Assembly (NCBI GenBank): GCA_016184315.1 | Contig: JACPCU010000023.1 | Location: forward strand, 1-52,960 | Reading direction: 5' to 3' | Source: Nitrososphaerota archaeon | GTDB taxonomy: Archaea > Thermoproteota > Nitrososphaeria > Nitrososphaerales > JACQRY01 | DNA length: 52,960 bases | Shown here: one piece after another, positions 44,047 to 51,043 of the stretch | Layout: each line of letters opens with the position of its first letter | How positions within the stretch are numbered: the stretch's first letter is position 1 | The notes under the pieces: model-generated | Databases searched by the model: none | Told to the model about the DNA's origin: nothing | What the model saw: only the letters and a program-made list of their open reading frames with translations | Translations under genes and position numbers: made by a program

Positions 44047-45351
44047 TCATGGGAGGCGTCTCTCTAACCCTCTGTTTGGATTCTTCGCCCTACGTGACCG
44101 TAGGAAGCTGTTCACCATCAGTCCAGCAAAGGCGATGAGCAGTCCAAGCCCGATTGCTAGGAAACTTGTTCCCAGCGCCAGCCAGATACAGGCTGCCAAC
44201 GCCAAGACAGGTTGAAGCACCCTCGGCCAAGACGCTCCTCTAAGACCGCCTTTTTTCGCTTCGCGAACCATGATCACCGCGAAGCTAAGATTCACCATGC
44301 TGAATGAAGAAAGGGTAGTGAAGTTACTGATCTGGGCTACCACTGAAAGGTCGCCTAGGCTCAGAAAGAGATTCACAAACACCCAGACAATAATGGTGCT
44401 GACCCACGGAGTATGCCTCCTCCCGATGCGTCCCAGCGCCTTCGGAAGAGCATCTGCCTTAGACATCCCGTACAAGGAGCGTGAGACCGATACGAGCAGG
44501 AGCAGAACAGTGTTTGCAGTAGCAGCAAGAGCTATCAGCGCCAACGTTATTCCCCCTGCAGGGCCGACAGCTGCTTGAACTGCGTCTGCAAGAGGAGCCT
44601 GAGATGCGTCAAGAACCTGCCAGCCCACCAGACTCACGGCTGAAACTGCGACCAAAACATACAGAGCAGTGCTTATGGCTACTGCCAAGGTTAAGGCTCT
44701 AGGCAGGTCACGCTCGGGGCTACGCATCTCCTCCGCCAAGTTGCCCAGCTCGTCAAACCCCAAATATGCGAAGAAGACAAGCGCACTCGCACCCCAGATG
44801 CCTCCGAACCCATTAGGCGCCTCAACGAGGCTTCTCTCACCCCAATGCGGCAGCCCAATCGCTATGACAGCTAAGAGACCACTGATCTCCACCACGGTGA
44901 GAACAGCAGTGATTGCTACTGATTCCTGAATACCTGACCAAGCCACCAGTGAGAGAACCGCGATCAAAACCATGGCGGAAAGCAGAAGAGGCACTCCGGT
45001 AAGAACCTGAAAATAGCCTCCGAAACCCAAGGCAACCGCAGCTGCAGAAACCATGTCCGCCCAGATCATCATCCACCCACCTGCGAAGCCCGCAGTTGGC
45101 CCCAGTCCTGCTTTCGTATAGTTGAACTCAGGAGAATCCTTGGGGACACGTCTCCCCATGGATGCGTAAGACGCTCCTGTGAGCCCCGCCACGCCAGCAG
45201 CGATAAGAAAAGCCAGCCAAGCTGCGCCTCCTGCCTGCCCAGCGACTTCACCGATGAGAGCATAGATACCTGCTCCGACGATGATTCCTGTGCCTGACAG
45301 GGCTGCTGGCCACAGGCCGATCCTACGCTTGAGACCTGGTTCATTTGGCAA
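44047..45351 (-). CDS. APC-superfamily amino acid permease
   Basis: A 434-residue transporter with about 12 membrane helices. The first helix has G-I-I-V-G-A-G-I-Y-A-L-I-G, the typical substrate-binding break, and helix six has F-F-A-Y-L-G-F-D-E-L-G-N-L-A-E-E, both APC signatures. The substrate is not evident. Start is a TTG at 45351. It ends 28 bases from the stress-protein stop; no coupled transporter genes. Confidence 0.88.
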   Translation of the reverse strand: MPNEPGLKRRIGLWPAALSGTGIIVGAGIYALIGEVAGQAGGAAWLAFLIAAGVAGLTGASYASMGRRVPKDSPEFNYTKAGLGPTAGFAGGWMMIWADMVSAAAVALGFGGYFQVLTGVPLLLSAMVLIAVLSLVAWSGIQESVAITAVLTVVEISGLLAVIAIGLPHWGERSLVEAPNGFGGIWGASALVFFAYLGFDELGNLAEEMRSPERDLPRALTLAVAISTALYVLVAVSAVSLVGWQVLDASQAPLADAVQAAVGPAGGITLALIALAATANTVLLLLVSVSRSLYGMSKADALPKALGRIGRRHTPWVSTIIVWVFVNLFLSLGDLSVVAQISNFTTLSSFSMVNLSFAVIMVREAKKGGLRGASWPRVLQPVLALAACIWLALGTSFLAIGLGLLIAFAGLMVNSFLRSRRAKNPNRGLERRLP

Positions 45352-45784
45352 GGTTAGGACAAAGCTGTGTAATCGAGTTGCAGCCTATTTTAGTCAATCC
45401 ATTCATGCAGTCTGAAGGTGGATCTAGGTGTCACGTCCTTAGATGTCGTAGACCCCCCTAGCAATATAAATTTCAAGATTCAATGTCGGAGAACTCTTCC
45501 GGCTTCATGTCTTATTTGGGGTCTCGCTGAGGTTAGGCGAAGTCTGATCAGGTTTCTGTGCCATGAGACTGCTTGATTGATGGCTCAAGATGATGATGTG
45601 AATGTGAGTCGGTTTTTGGGATGCAGAAGCTAGACTCATAAAATGAGGATTGAAAGCCTCTTGAGGAAGCAGACTACAGCAACATAGCTCGCACGAGGCT
45701 CTTCTATGAGAAGATAATGAAGGGAACCATGAAATAGACACTGCAGCAAATCAGATCCAATGTAAATGCCATAATAAGTTCGTC
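45352..45784. other. 433-base accessory gap with one CRISPR-like repeat
   Basis: A TATA-like CAATATAAAT (45462-45471) leads to a 15-codon frame only (ATG 45483). A palindromic repeat copy lies at 45632-45656. Reading frames on both strands look random. No other feature was found. Confidence 0.35.
45632..45656 (+). repeat. CRISPR-like imperfect palindromic repeat, copy 1
   Basis: The copy contains ACTCATAAAATGAG, an inverted repeat, and ends GGATTGAAAG, the 3' end common in archaeal CRISPR repeats. Copies at 48686-48710 and 48760-48784 match most positions; with the last one homology extends upstream by 12 more bases. Isolated here, with no array. Confidence 0.4.
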
Positions 45785-46159
45785 TTAGCGGATTATCCGC
45801 GCTTTGTCTCTAGGAAGGAATCTGAGGAAATCTCTGTCTTTCGTCCAGATAGTTGCGTCATACCGTTTTACGGTGGCGCCAATCAATGCATCAAGTATGT
45901 CTGACCTGTTCGGCTTGTGGCTCGCAGCTTCCTCAGCGTCAGACTTGGTTAACGGCACAACTTCTATCCATGTTTTCTGCAGGAATGTTTCGTAACGGGC
46001 TGTTGATCTTCCCGCTGCCGAGTAACCCCAGAGAATCTGAAAGTGAGTGATGACCGACTCGTAAAAGCTGTCTCCCTCGGCCAAGTGGCTGATTATATCA
46101 TCGCTTAGACGCAGAAGACCTATGTCACTGAGTAGGGACGTGTCCAGAAAGATTCTCAA
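45785..46159 (-). CDS. vapC: PIN-domain protein, VapC-like toxin with an altered active site
   Basis: A 124-residue PIN fold. Acidic residues D6, D90 (D-I-L-D-A-L-I) and D108 (K-D-R-D) are in place. The second acidic site, normally a Glu in an A-E-L-x-x-G context, is Q41 here (F-Q-I-L-W-G). The gene follows an AbrB-type antitoxin gene with a 35-base overlap, the usual antitoxin-toxin order. VapC proteins cut RNA; the Gln may weaken this copy. Confidence 0.8.
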   Translation of the reverse strand: MRIFLDTSLLSDIGLLRLSDDIISHLAEGDSFYESVITHFQILWGYSAAGRSTARYETFLQKTWIEVVPLTKSDAEEAASHKPNRSDILDALIGATVKRYDATIWTKDRDFLRFLPRDKARIIR

Positions 46160-46397
46160 TCAAGGCAGACCTAGCTTTCCTTACATAAGGCTTGAGCCTC
46201 ACTGACTCTCTAGCGAAATCTTCTATTATTGCCTTCAATTCCTTGGGATCTATCTTAGAGTCAGAAACTTTCTTCATGACGATTGCTCCGTTGGCTTCAT
46301 CAAATATGATCGAGTCACCAGGTTTAATGCCCACCTTGGTTGCTAGCCTTTTAGGAACTGTTACTTGCAGTTTTCTTGTAACCTGATAGGTTTTCAT
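46125..46397 (-). CDS. vapB: AbrB/SpoVT-type antitoxin, VapB-like
   Basis: A 90-residue protein with an N-terminal swapped-hairpin DNA-binding domain (V-T-R-K-L-Q-V-T-V-P-K-R-L-A-T-K-V-G-I) and a helical C-terminal part that probably wraps the toxin. ATG 46397 lies about 30 bases after a TATA-like GCTTATATC (46423-46432). It precedes and overlaps the PIN gene, forming one operon. Confidence 0.8.
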   Translation of the reverse strand: MKTYQVTRKLQVTVPKRLATKVGIKPGDSIIFDEANGAIVMKKVSDSKIDPKELKAIIEDFARESVRLKPYVRKARSALIENLSGHVPTQ

Positions 46398-46472
46398 GGT
46401 ACTACTTCCTTACTTCACAGATATAAGCATTAACCATCTTCCGCAGCCTTGATGTTTCACTATCATAACGAG

Positions 46473-46548
46473 AAGGAGCTCATAACTCCCAGCTCAATAA
46501 ATTTGCATGAGAAGAGTCGCGGGATCGAGACCCGCCCGAGGCTCTCCA
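46473..46548 (+). other. tRNA-like 3' fragment, anticodon loop CTCATAA
   Basis: GGAG-CTCATAA-CTCC (46475-46489) is a normal-looking anticodon arm with CAT, as in tRNA-Met. A T arm follows at 46519-46535 (GCGGG, seven-base loop ATCGAGA, CCCGC) and then seven bases for an acceptor strand. Between them 29 bases replace the usual five-base variable loop. No D arm or matching 5' acceptor is found in the preceding 80 bases or downstream. It may be a relic of integration into a tRNA gene. Confidence 0.3.
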
Positions 46549-46595
46549 ATTAGAGAATTAGCCTTATCCAGTATCAAGATAACGACAATCGCAAC

Positions 46596-46742
46596 TCATC
46601 CGTATCCAACATCGACGACTTGAGGAGCGTCTTGTCTTTGCTCGCTTTCCAGCAGCGAGGAGACCTGAGTGTGGAAGAGCTTTGCATACATTCCTCCTTT
46701 CCCCGTGAGCTCATGACGGGTGAGAAGCCTCAACGGAGCTAA
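46596..46742 (-). pseudogene. C-terminal stub of an ABC exporter
   Basis: The minus-strand frame ends at 46596 and reads R-H-E-L-T-G-K-G-G-M-Y-A-K-L-F-H-T-Q, the sequence that follows the nucleotide-binding domain in MsbA-like exporters, plus about 20 further residues. The frame is closed by a stop a few bases upstream (about 46749), exactly where the MFS transporter gene ends. All earlier parts of the ABC gene are missing. Confidence 0.6.
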
Positions 46743-48187
46743 TTGTGGTCACCCGGGGAAATCCGGGGAGTGCCTTGTCGGAAGTTACGGTCTTTGTGAG
46801 TTGGTGGACCCCTTAACAAAGACGGTATTATGGCTATGGCTGTGATCACGCCGAAGAATAGGAAAGCGTAACGCAAAGCCGTTGTGAGCATGGCAAGCTC
46901 GCCTGAACCTATGGGTTGGGTATTACCCATCAACGTAGAAAGCTTATCGTAAGGCATCGCGAACGTCATGAAGAGCAAAGATAGTGGTATGCTCAGCGTA
47001 TTCCCAGTATTGTTGAGAGTTACCCTGACACCATTAGCTATCCCGCGTCTTTCAGGTGGAATAGAGCCCATTATGGAGCTTGAATTAGGGGAGGTAAACA
47101 GTCCTCTTCCTACGCCTAATAAGATGAGACCTATCAGAATTAGACCGTATGGAGCGTCCTGATTCGATGAAAACCACAATAACGCAATCACATTCAACGC
47201 TAAGCCTATGGAACTAATCCCCCTGCTCCCGTATTTGTCTGATAGTTTTCCGCTTATCGGAGCAAGAAAGAATGTCACGACTTGCATGGGAATAAGTAGG
47301 ACGCCTGCTTCAAACGGGTCATAAGACTTGACCATCTGAAAGTAGAGAGACAAAAGAAATGGAGCGCTGCTGAAGGACAGAGAGTTCAAAAAACCGCTCA
47401 AATTGCCTGCGGTGAATAACGTTGACTTGAAGAGGCTCAGGTCGAGCGTAGGCTGCATCTGTCTTCTTTCTACAAGTATGAAGATGAGGAAAAACATGGC
47501 CCCGACAGTAAGAATGGTCAGATTGAGCTGCGAGACAGGGTTGCCAACGGTTAAGGCGTATAGAAGGGCTGACAAGCCTAGGCAATACAGAGATGAGCCA
47601 GCGTAGTCAAACCTTCGACCTACATCTCTTCTGCTGGCCTCCTTCAATCGTTTATATGCCCATAAAGTTCCGAAAACCCCTATGGGCACATTTATCAGAA
47701 ATATCGATCTCCATCCGAATAATCCCATCATAACTCCGCTCAGAGTATAGCCTGCTATCGACGCCGAATTCGCAGCCATGAGGTTTATCCCCAGCCCCAC
47801 ACCAAGATCCCGCCGAGGAAAGTGATCGGTAACAAGGGCCGCGCTGTTCACAATGAGCAAAGCGGCGCCCAACCCCTGAAGAAAGCGGAATAATACTAGC
47901 TGTTCCCCCGTTTGGGATAGACCGCACAAGAGTGAGCCTACAGTGAAAATTGCGAATCCAAAGTTGTAAAGCCTGACCCTTCCAAACATATCAGCAATGC
48001 GGCCAAGAGAAACTAGGAGGACAGTGGTCATAAGTCTGTAGCCAGTTATGATCCATACGCCGTGAACAAATGTTGTGTTCAGATCCTGCAGAACTGTTGG
48101 GAGGCCAATTATCACGACACTCGAATCCAAACCTGCCATGAATACGCCTACGAACGTAACGGTCATTACGACCCATTTATACTCCAT
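46739..48187 (-). CDS. MFS drug-efflux transporter, DHA2/EmrB type
   Basis: From ATG 48187 (M-E-Y-K-W-V-V) the protein has 482 residues and about 14 membrane helices. Motif A-like G-R-I-A-D-M-F-G-R-V-R follows helix two, and a motif C-like stretch (G-Y-T-L-S-G-V-M-M-G) is in helix five, marking proton antiporters. A TTG at 48274 would add 29 residues, but the inner ATG fits relatives. The gene lies on an apparent acquired segment and abuts the ABC stub. Confidence 0.85.
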   Translation of the reverse strand: MEYKWVVMTVTFVGVFMAGLDSSVVIIGLPTVLQDLNTTFVHGVWIITGYRLMTTVLLVSLGRIADMFGRVRLYNFGFAIFTVGSLLCGLSQTGEQLVLFRFLQGLGAALLIVNSAALVTDHFPRRDLGVGLGINLMAANSASIAGYTLSGVMMGLFGWRSIFLINVPIGVFGTLWAYKRLKEASRRDVGRRFDYAGSSLYCLGLSALLYALTVGNPVSQLNLTILTVGAMFFLIFILVERRQMQPTLDLSLFKSTLFTAGNLSGFLNSLSFSSAPFLLSLYFQMVKSYDPFEAGVLLIPMQVVTFFLAPISGKLSDKYGSRGISSIGLALNVIALLWFSSNQDAPYGLILIGLILLGVGRGLFTSPNSSSIMGSIPPERRGIANGVRVTLNNTGNTLSIPLSLLFMTFAMPYDKLSTLMGNTQPIGSGELAMLTTALRYAFLFFGVITAIAIIPSLLRGPPTHKDRNFRQGTPRISPGDHN

Positions 48188-48315
48188 AGGATTGATGTGC
48201 GACGCACAAAGTTGGCTATATGCATTCCAAAACGCCAATTGGGCGGTTAGATAGGTTCTCTGGTCAATCGGCAATCGGAGTATGAATATGGATTGCTGGG
48301 AAACTAACAGTCAGA

Positions 48316-48338
48316 CCTTATCCGATCCCGCGATAAGG
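48316..48338. promoter_or_regulatory. Inverted repeat near the predicted start site of the MFS gene
   Basis: CCTTATC (48316-48322) and GATAAGG (48332-48338) are perfect reverse complements, nine bases apart, just after the A/T-rich TTTTTTAAGAT (48342-48352 on the minus strand). A repressor site for an exporter gene would be expected here. Confidence 0.35.
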
Positions 48339-48386
48339 CTAATCTTAAAAAAACTGTGGGGCTGGTTTCCCATCCCATCCTACCGA

Positions 48387-48551
48387 CTAGTTCGGTTGTG
48401 GATTCGCACCTGCTGGGACTTCCGGTACTGCGCTTCTGGATTGCGTTGTGTCAGCGAAGGCTGGGATTGTGGTCATTGCCATTAACAGTGCTAGCATCGA
48501 TAAGATTGCCAGCAGAGTTCCTTTATTTTCGAGACCTAGGATAGGATTCAT
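48387..48551 (-). CDS. Tiny secreted or membrane-anchored peptide with signal sequence
   Basis: A 54-residue frame starting at ATG 48551 with GGTG immediately before it. It has K10, a hydrophobic core of about 17 residues (L13-M26), and A-F-A at residues 31-33, fitting cleavage by signal peptidase to leave a 21-residue Pro/Ala/Ser-rich peptide. It lies upstream of the MFS gene on the same strand. Too short to be certain; could also be the truncated front of a larger secreted protein. Confidence 0.45.
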   Translation of the reverse strand: MNPILGLENKGTLLAILSMLALLMAMTTIPAFADTTQSRSAVPEVPAGANPQPN

Positions 48552-48685
48552 CACCTATCATTATTTCCGAGATTCATATGGGGTTGCGCAGTTGGATACA
48601 GAGACTTTCCCTGAATCAAGAGAACGGCGTGAAACATTTGGAAAACCTTATGAAGAGAAGCCACAGTCTGACCGAGGCTTAGTCT

Positions 48686-48710
48686 GGTCCCACAAAATTA
48701 GGATTGAAAG
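48686..48710 (+). repeat. CRISPR-like repeat, copy 2
   Basis: Contains CCCACAAAATTAGGATTGAAAG. It keeps the GGATTGAAAG end but its palindrome is weaker (CCCA/TTAG). It is 74 bases before copy 3, leaving 49 bases between them, slightly longer than usual archaeal spacers. Confidence 0.4.
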
Positions 48711-48759
48711 ATTGAAGGCAACCCGCGTCATCGGTGCGAGAGACCGAAATGCAGAAACT

Positions 48760-48784
48760 AGACTCACAAAATGAGGATTAGAAG
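48760..48784 (+). repeat. CRISPR-like repeat, copy 3
   Basis: Contains ACTCACAAAATGAGGATTAG. It matches copy 1 at 22 of 25 positions and shares about 12 preceding bases (ATGCAGAAACT vs ATGCAGAAGCT), so the copied unit is 37-38 bases. Confidence 0.4.
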
Positions 48785-48915
48785 CATACATGAATCATTG
48801 ACAAGTTATCAAGATCAATTCTCTTCCACGATCATTCTATTCATAACCACTCCTGAAAACACTGTTGCCAACTCTTAAATCATCCCAATGATGTAGATTC
48901 TCGGGTTTCCATTCT

Positions 48916-49362
48916 ATGAGTAGTTTCAAACGTATTCTTGTGGCGGCTGACGGTTCACCAGTTTCTCTAAGGGCTGTTGAGCATGCATCTAGAATAGCCA
49001 AGCATGATGGAGCCGAGCTTATCGTCGTACACGTCGTTCCCAAACCCTCCTTCGACCTCTTCAAGTCTGCTGACAAAGCGGCTGACGCCGCAGCCTACTA
49101 CGAGAAGGCTAGGCGCGAAGCAAAGCTGTGGCTAAGAGACGTGGAGAGCACTGCGGCAACACACGGTGTGAGGCTCCGAGTCGAGATCCTTGTGGACGCC
49201 TCATCCGCCTTAGAAGCGTTGCTGGGCTATGCTGAACAAAGCAACGTGGATTTGATCGTTACGGGGACACGGGGTAGAACACCGTCCACTCGGATCCTGA
49301 TGGGGAGTGTGGCCAGCGGCTTGGTGCAGTACGCTCGCTGCGCCGTGCTCGTAATCAGGTAA
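48916..49362 (+). CDS. Universal stress protein (UspA family)
   Basis: A 148-residue Usp domain: R-I-L-V-A-A-D-G-S-P-V-S, long helix rich in Ala, and V-T-G-T-R-G-R-T-P-S-T-R-I-L-M-G-S-V-A with the nucleotide-binding glycines. Promoter at 48874. It lies directly before the ATPase subunit I gene, 28 bases apart; they may be co-transcribed. Confidence 0.9.
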   Translation: MSSFKRILVAADGSPVSLRAVEHASRIAKHDGAELIVVHVVPKPSFDLFKSADKAADAAAYYEKARREAKLWLRDVESTAATHGVRLRVEILVDASSALEALLGYAEQSNVDLIVTGTRGRTPSTRILMGSVASGLVQYARCAVLVIR

Positions 49363-49367
49363 CTCAG

Positions 49368-49385
49368 ATGCTTCCGAGGAAGCAT
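49368..49385 (+). promoter_or_regulatory. Perfect inverted repeat covering the ribosome site of the ATPase subunit I gene
   Basis: ATGCTTCC and GGAAGCAT are perfect complements with only GA between. The GAGGA inside (49376-49380) is the best ribosome-binding sequence for the ATG at 49391, so folding of the RNA would hide it. As DNA it may equally be an operator. Confidence 0.4.
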
Positions 49386-49390
49386 AGAAG

Positions 49391-51022
49391 ATGGCCATAG
49401 CGAAGCTTAGTCGAGCTGTTCTAGTGTTTCCGAGGAGTGAGCTAGGCACTAGGCTGACTGAGCTTTGCGGCTTCGCATGGTTTCATCCTTCGGAGCGAGA
49501 GGGCTTGGTGGATGACCCTTTTCTTCTCATAAAGAGTTCTAGGGCTCTTTCTGTCTACTCGGAGGCAGGCGAGCTGCTGGCGAAGATGAAGGAGGCAGGC
49601 GGTATTCTCGAAGACGGAACTGTAATGGTTCCCCAGAGATTTGAGGCGGACGATCTTCTGAATCTTGTTGATGTTCTGACAGAGGCGGTGCGAGAAATCA
49701 AGAAGGAAATGGAGAAGAAAGAGCTTGGAGCCTCCATCCTAGAATACTATGGAAAGTTAAGATCTATTCGTGAAACCGCCCTAGGCGTCTTTAATAACAT
49801 TCGGCGATTCAAGGTTTCCCCAGGCACAAGGCGAATAGTTGTCGTCGAAGGATTCATACCTTCGCATCTATCCGACTCCTTCAAAGAAAAATTCCGCGAA
49901 TATCTTGTCGCCTTGGAGCCGGTAGAGAAGAGCATGGCCCAAGGACCCTATGTTCCATCTCTCTTGGTGAACCCCGGGGTGATTTCAATCTTCGAAAACA
50001 TCACTCTAGTCCAGGGGTCTCCGAGATACAGCGATATTGATCCCACGCCGATAATCGCAGTTGTCTTCCCTCTTTTCTTCGGGTTCATGTTCGGCGATGT
50101 TGGTCACGGTTTACTGATGCTGACATTCGGTCTTGGACTTGTATTGCGGGAGCGCGGAAAACTTGTCTACTGGGGTAAGATGCTGGCAGTATTCGGATCC
50201 TCCGCCCTGTTGTTCGGAACGATCTATGGTACGGTTTTCAGCTTAGGTTTTGATACTCCTATACAGCAAATAGTTTCGCTTCCCCGCTTCTCTGCAAGAG
50301 GGTTCAGCATGGAGTCGGCTTTACTCCTCATGCAGACCGCCATAGTAATTGGGACGGTTCATCTGGCAACAGCCTATGCTCTCGCAGTAGCGAACCAGGT
50401 TCGTTCCCGCAATTACTTGGAGGCGTTCTTGGGGCATCTTCCCACCCTTCTCCTGTACGCCTCATCAATAGCTTTCGCTTTGGCTTTCTACGGGGCTGGA
50501 TTCAGATGGGACGCAGTGTTCGTGAACAGTTCACCCGTAGCTTTGCTTGCAGACCTGCTGGGATGGAAAGTACCGTTGTCGTCTGTAGCAAGCATCTCCT
50601 TTCCTGTAATGGCTGCGTCTTTTCTGACTCTGCTCTTGGGTCGTCCAGCTGCCTGTCTTCTCAATGCGTATAGGAGAGACGTCTTGGAAGTGTTCGCGGA
50701 GGGGCTCTTGGATGCTATTCTAAGGCCCATCGAGTTTCTCGCAAACACGCTGAGCTACGTTAGGATGGGAGTGCTACTGATCTTGAGCACACTTGTGGCA
50801 TCGCTCGTCACCCGAACTCTTGATCTAGGGCCTGTGGGCATACCTCTATTCGTCGCTGGGAACTTGGGGTTGATGGTGATCGAGGGGTTGGTTGTCGTCA
50901 TTCAAGACTTGAGGCTTCATGTGTATGAGTGGCTGTCAAAGTTTTACTTCGGCTTCGGGACACCGTTCACTCCTCTTATCCCTGACTTGTTAGCCGGGTC
51001 AGGTTCAGCAGCGCCGATCTAA
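49391..51022 (+). CDS. atpI: A-type ATP synthase subunit I-like protein (short, isolated)
   Basis: A 543-residue protein with a cytoplasmic N-terminal part of about 210 residues (two helical stalk arms around a beta domain) and about seven or eight membrane helices. It has F-P-L-F-F-G-F-M-F-G-D-V-G-H-G in the first helix and L-S-Y-V-R-M-G-V near the end, with the Arg that faces the proton-carrying ring. Usual archaeal subunit I is 620-700 residues, so the N-terminal part is reduced. No other ATPase subunit genes are next to it. Confidence 0.85.
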   Translation: MAIAKLSRAVLVFPRSELGTRLTELCGFAWFHPSEREGLVDDPFLLIKSSRALSVYSEAGELLAKMKEAGGILEDGTVMVPQRFEADDLLNLVDVLTEAVREIKKEMEKKELGASILEYYGKLRSIRETALGVFNNIRRFKVSPGTRRIVVVEGFIPSHLSDSFKEKFREYLVALEPVEKSMAQGPYVPSLLVNPGVISIFENITLVQGSPRYSDIDPTPIIAVVFPLFFGFMFGDVGHGLLMLTFGLGLVLRERGKLVYWGKMLAVFGSSALLFGTIYGTVFSLGFDTPIQQIVSLPRFSARGFSMESALLLMQTAIVIGTVHLATAYALAVANQVRSRNYLEAFLGHLPTLLLYASSIAFALAFYGAGFRWDAVFVNSSPVALLADLLGWKVPLSSVASISFPVMAASFLTLLLGRPAACLLNAYRRDVLEVFAEGLLDAILRPIEFLANTLSYVRMGVLLILSTLVASLVTRTLDLGPVGIPLFVAGNLGLMVIEGLVVVIQDLRLHVYEWLSKFYFGFGTPFTPLIPDLLAGSGSAAPI

Positions 51023-51043
51023 GTCTCCCAGTGCTTCCACTGT

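Larger units (their letters stand above)
48552..48915. other. Gene-poor segment with two CRISPR-like repeats
   Basis: Contains repeat copies at 48686-48710 and 48760-48784. A TATA-like CTTAAATC at 48874-48881 belongs to the stress-protein gene that follows. A plus-strand frame of 108 codons (48448-48774) runs through the repeats and has no recognisable content. Confidence 0.4.

Noticed and set aside
45505-45741. 78-residue minus-strand gene across the repeat
   Set aside because: Composition is random, it contains the palindromic repeat, and no start signal is present.
46441-46660. Permuted or complete tRNA gene
   Set aside because: No 5' acceptor strand or D arm could be matched either upstream or downstream, so only a fragment is reported.
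48448-48774. 108-residue plus-strand gene
   Set aside because: It runs opposite the secreted-peptide frame and through two repeats; no recognisable sequence.
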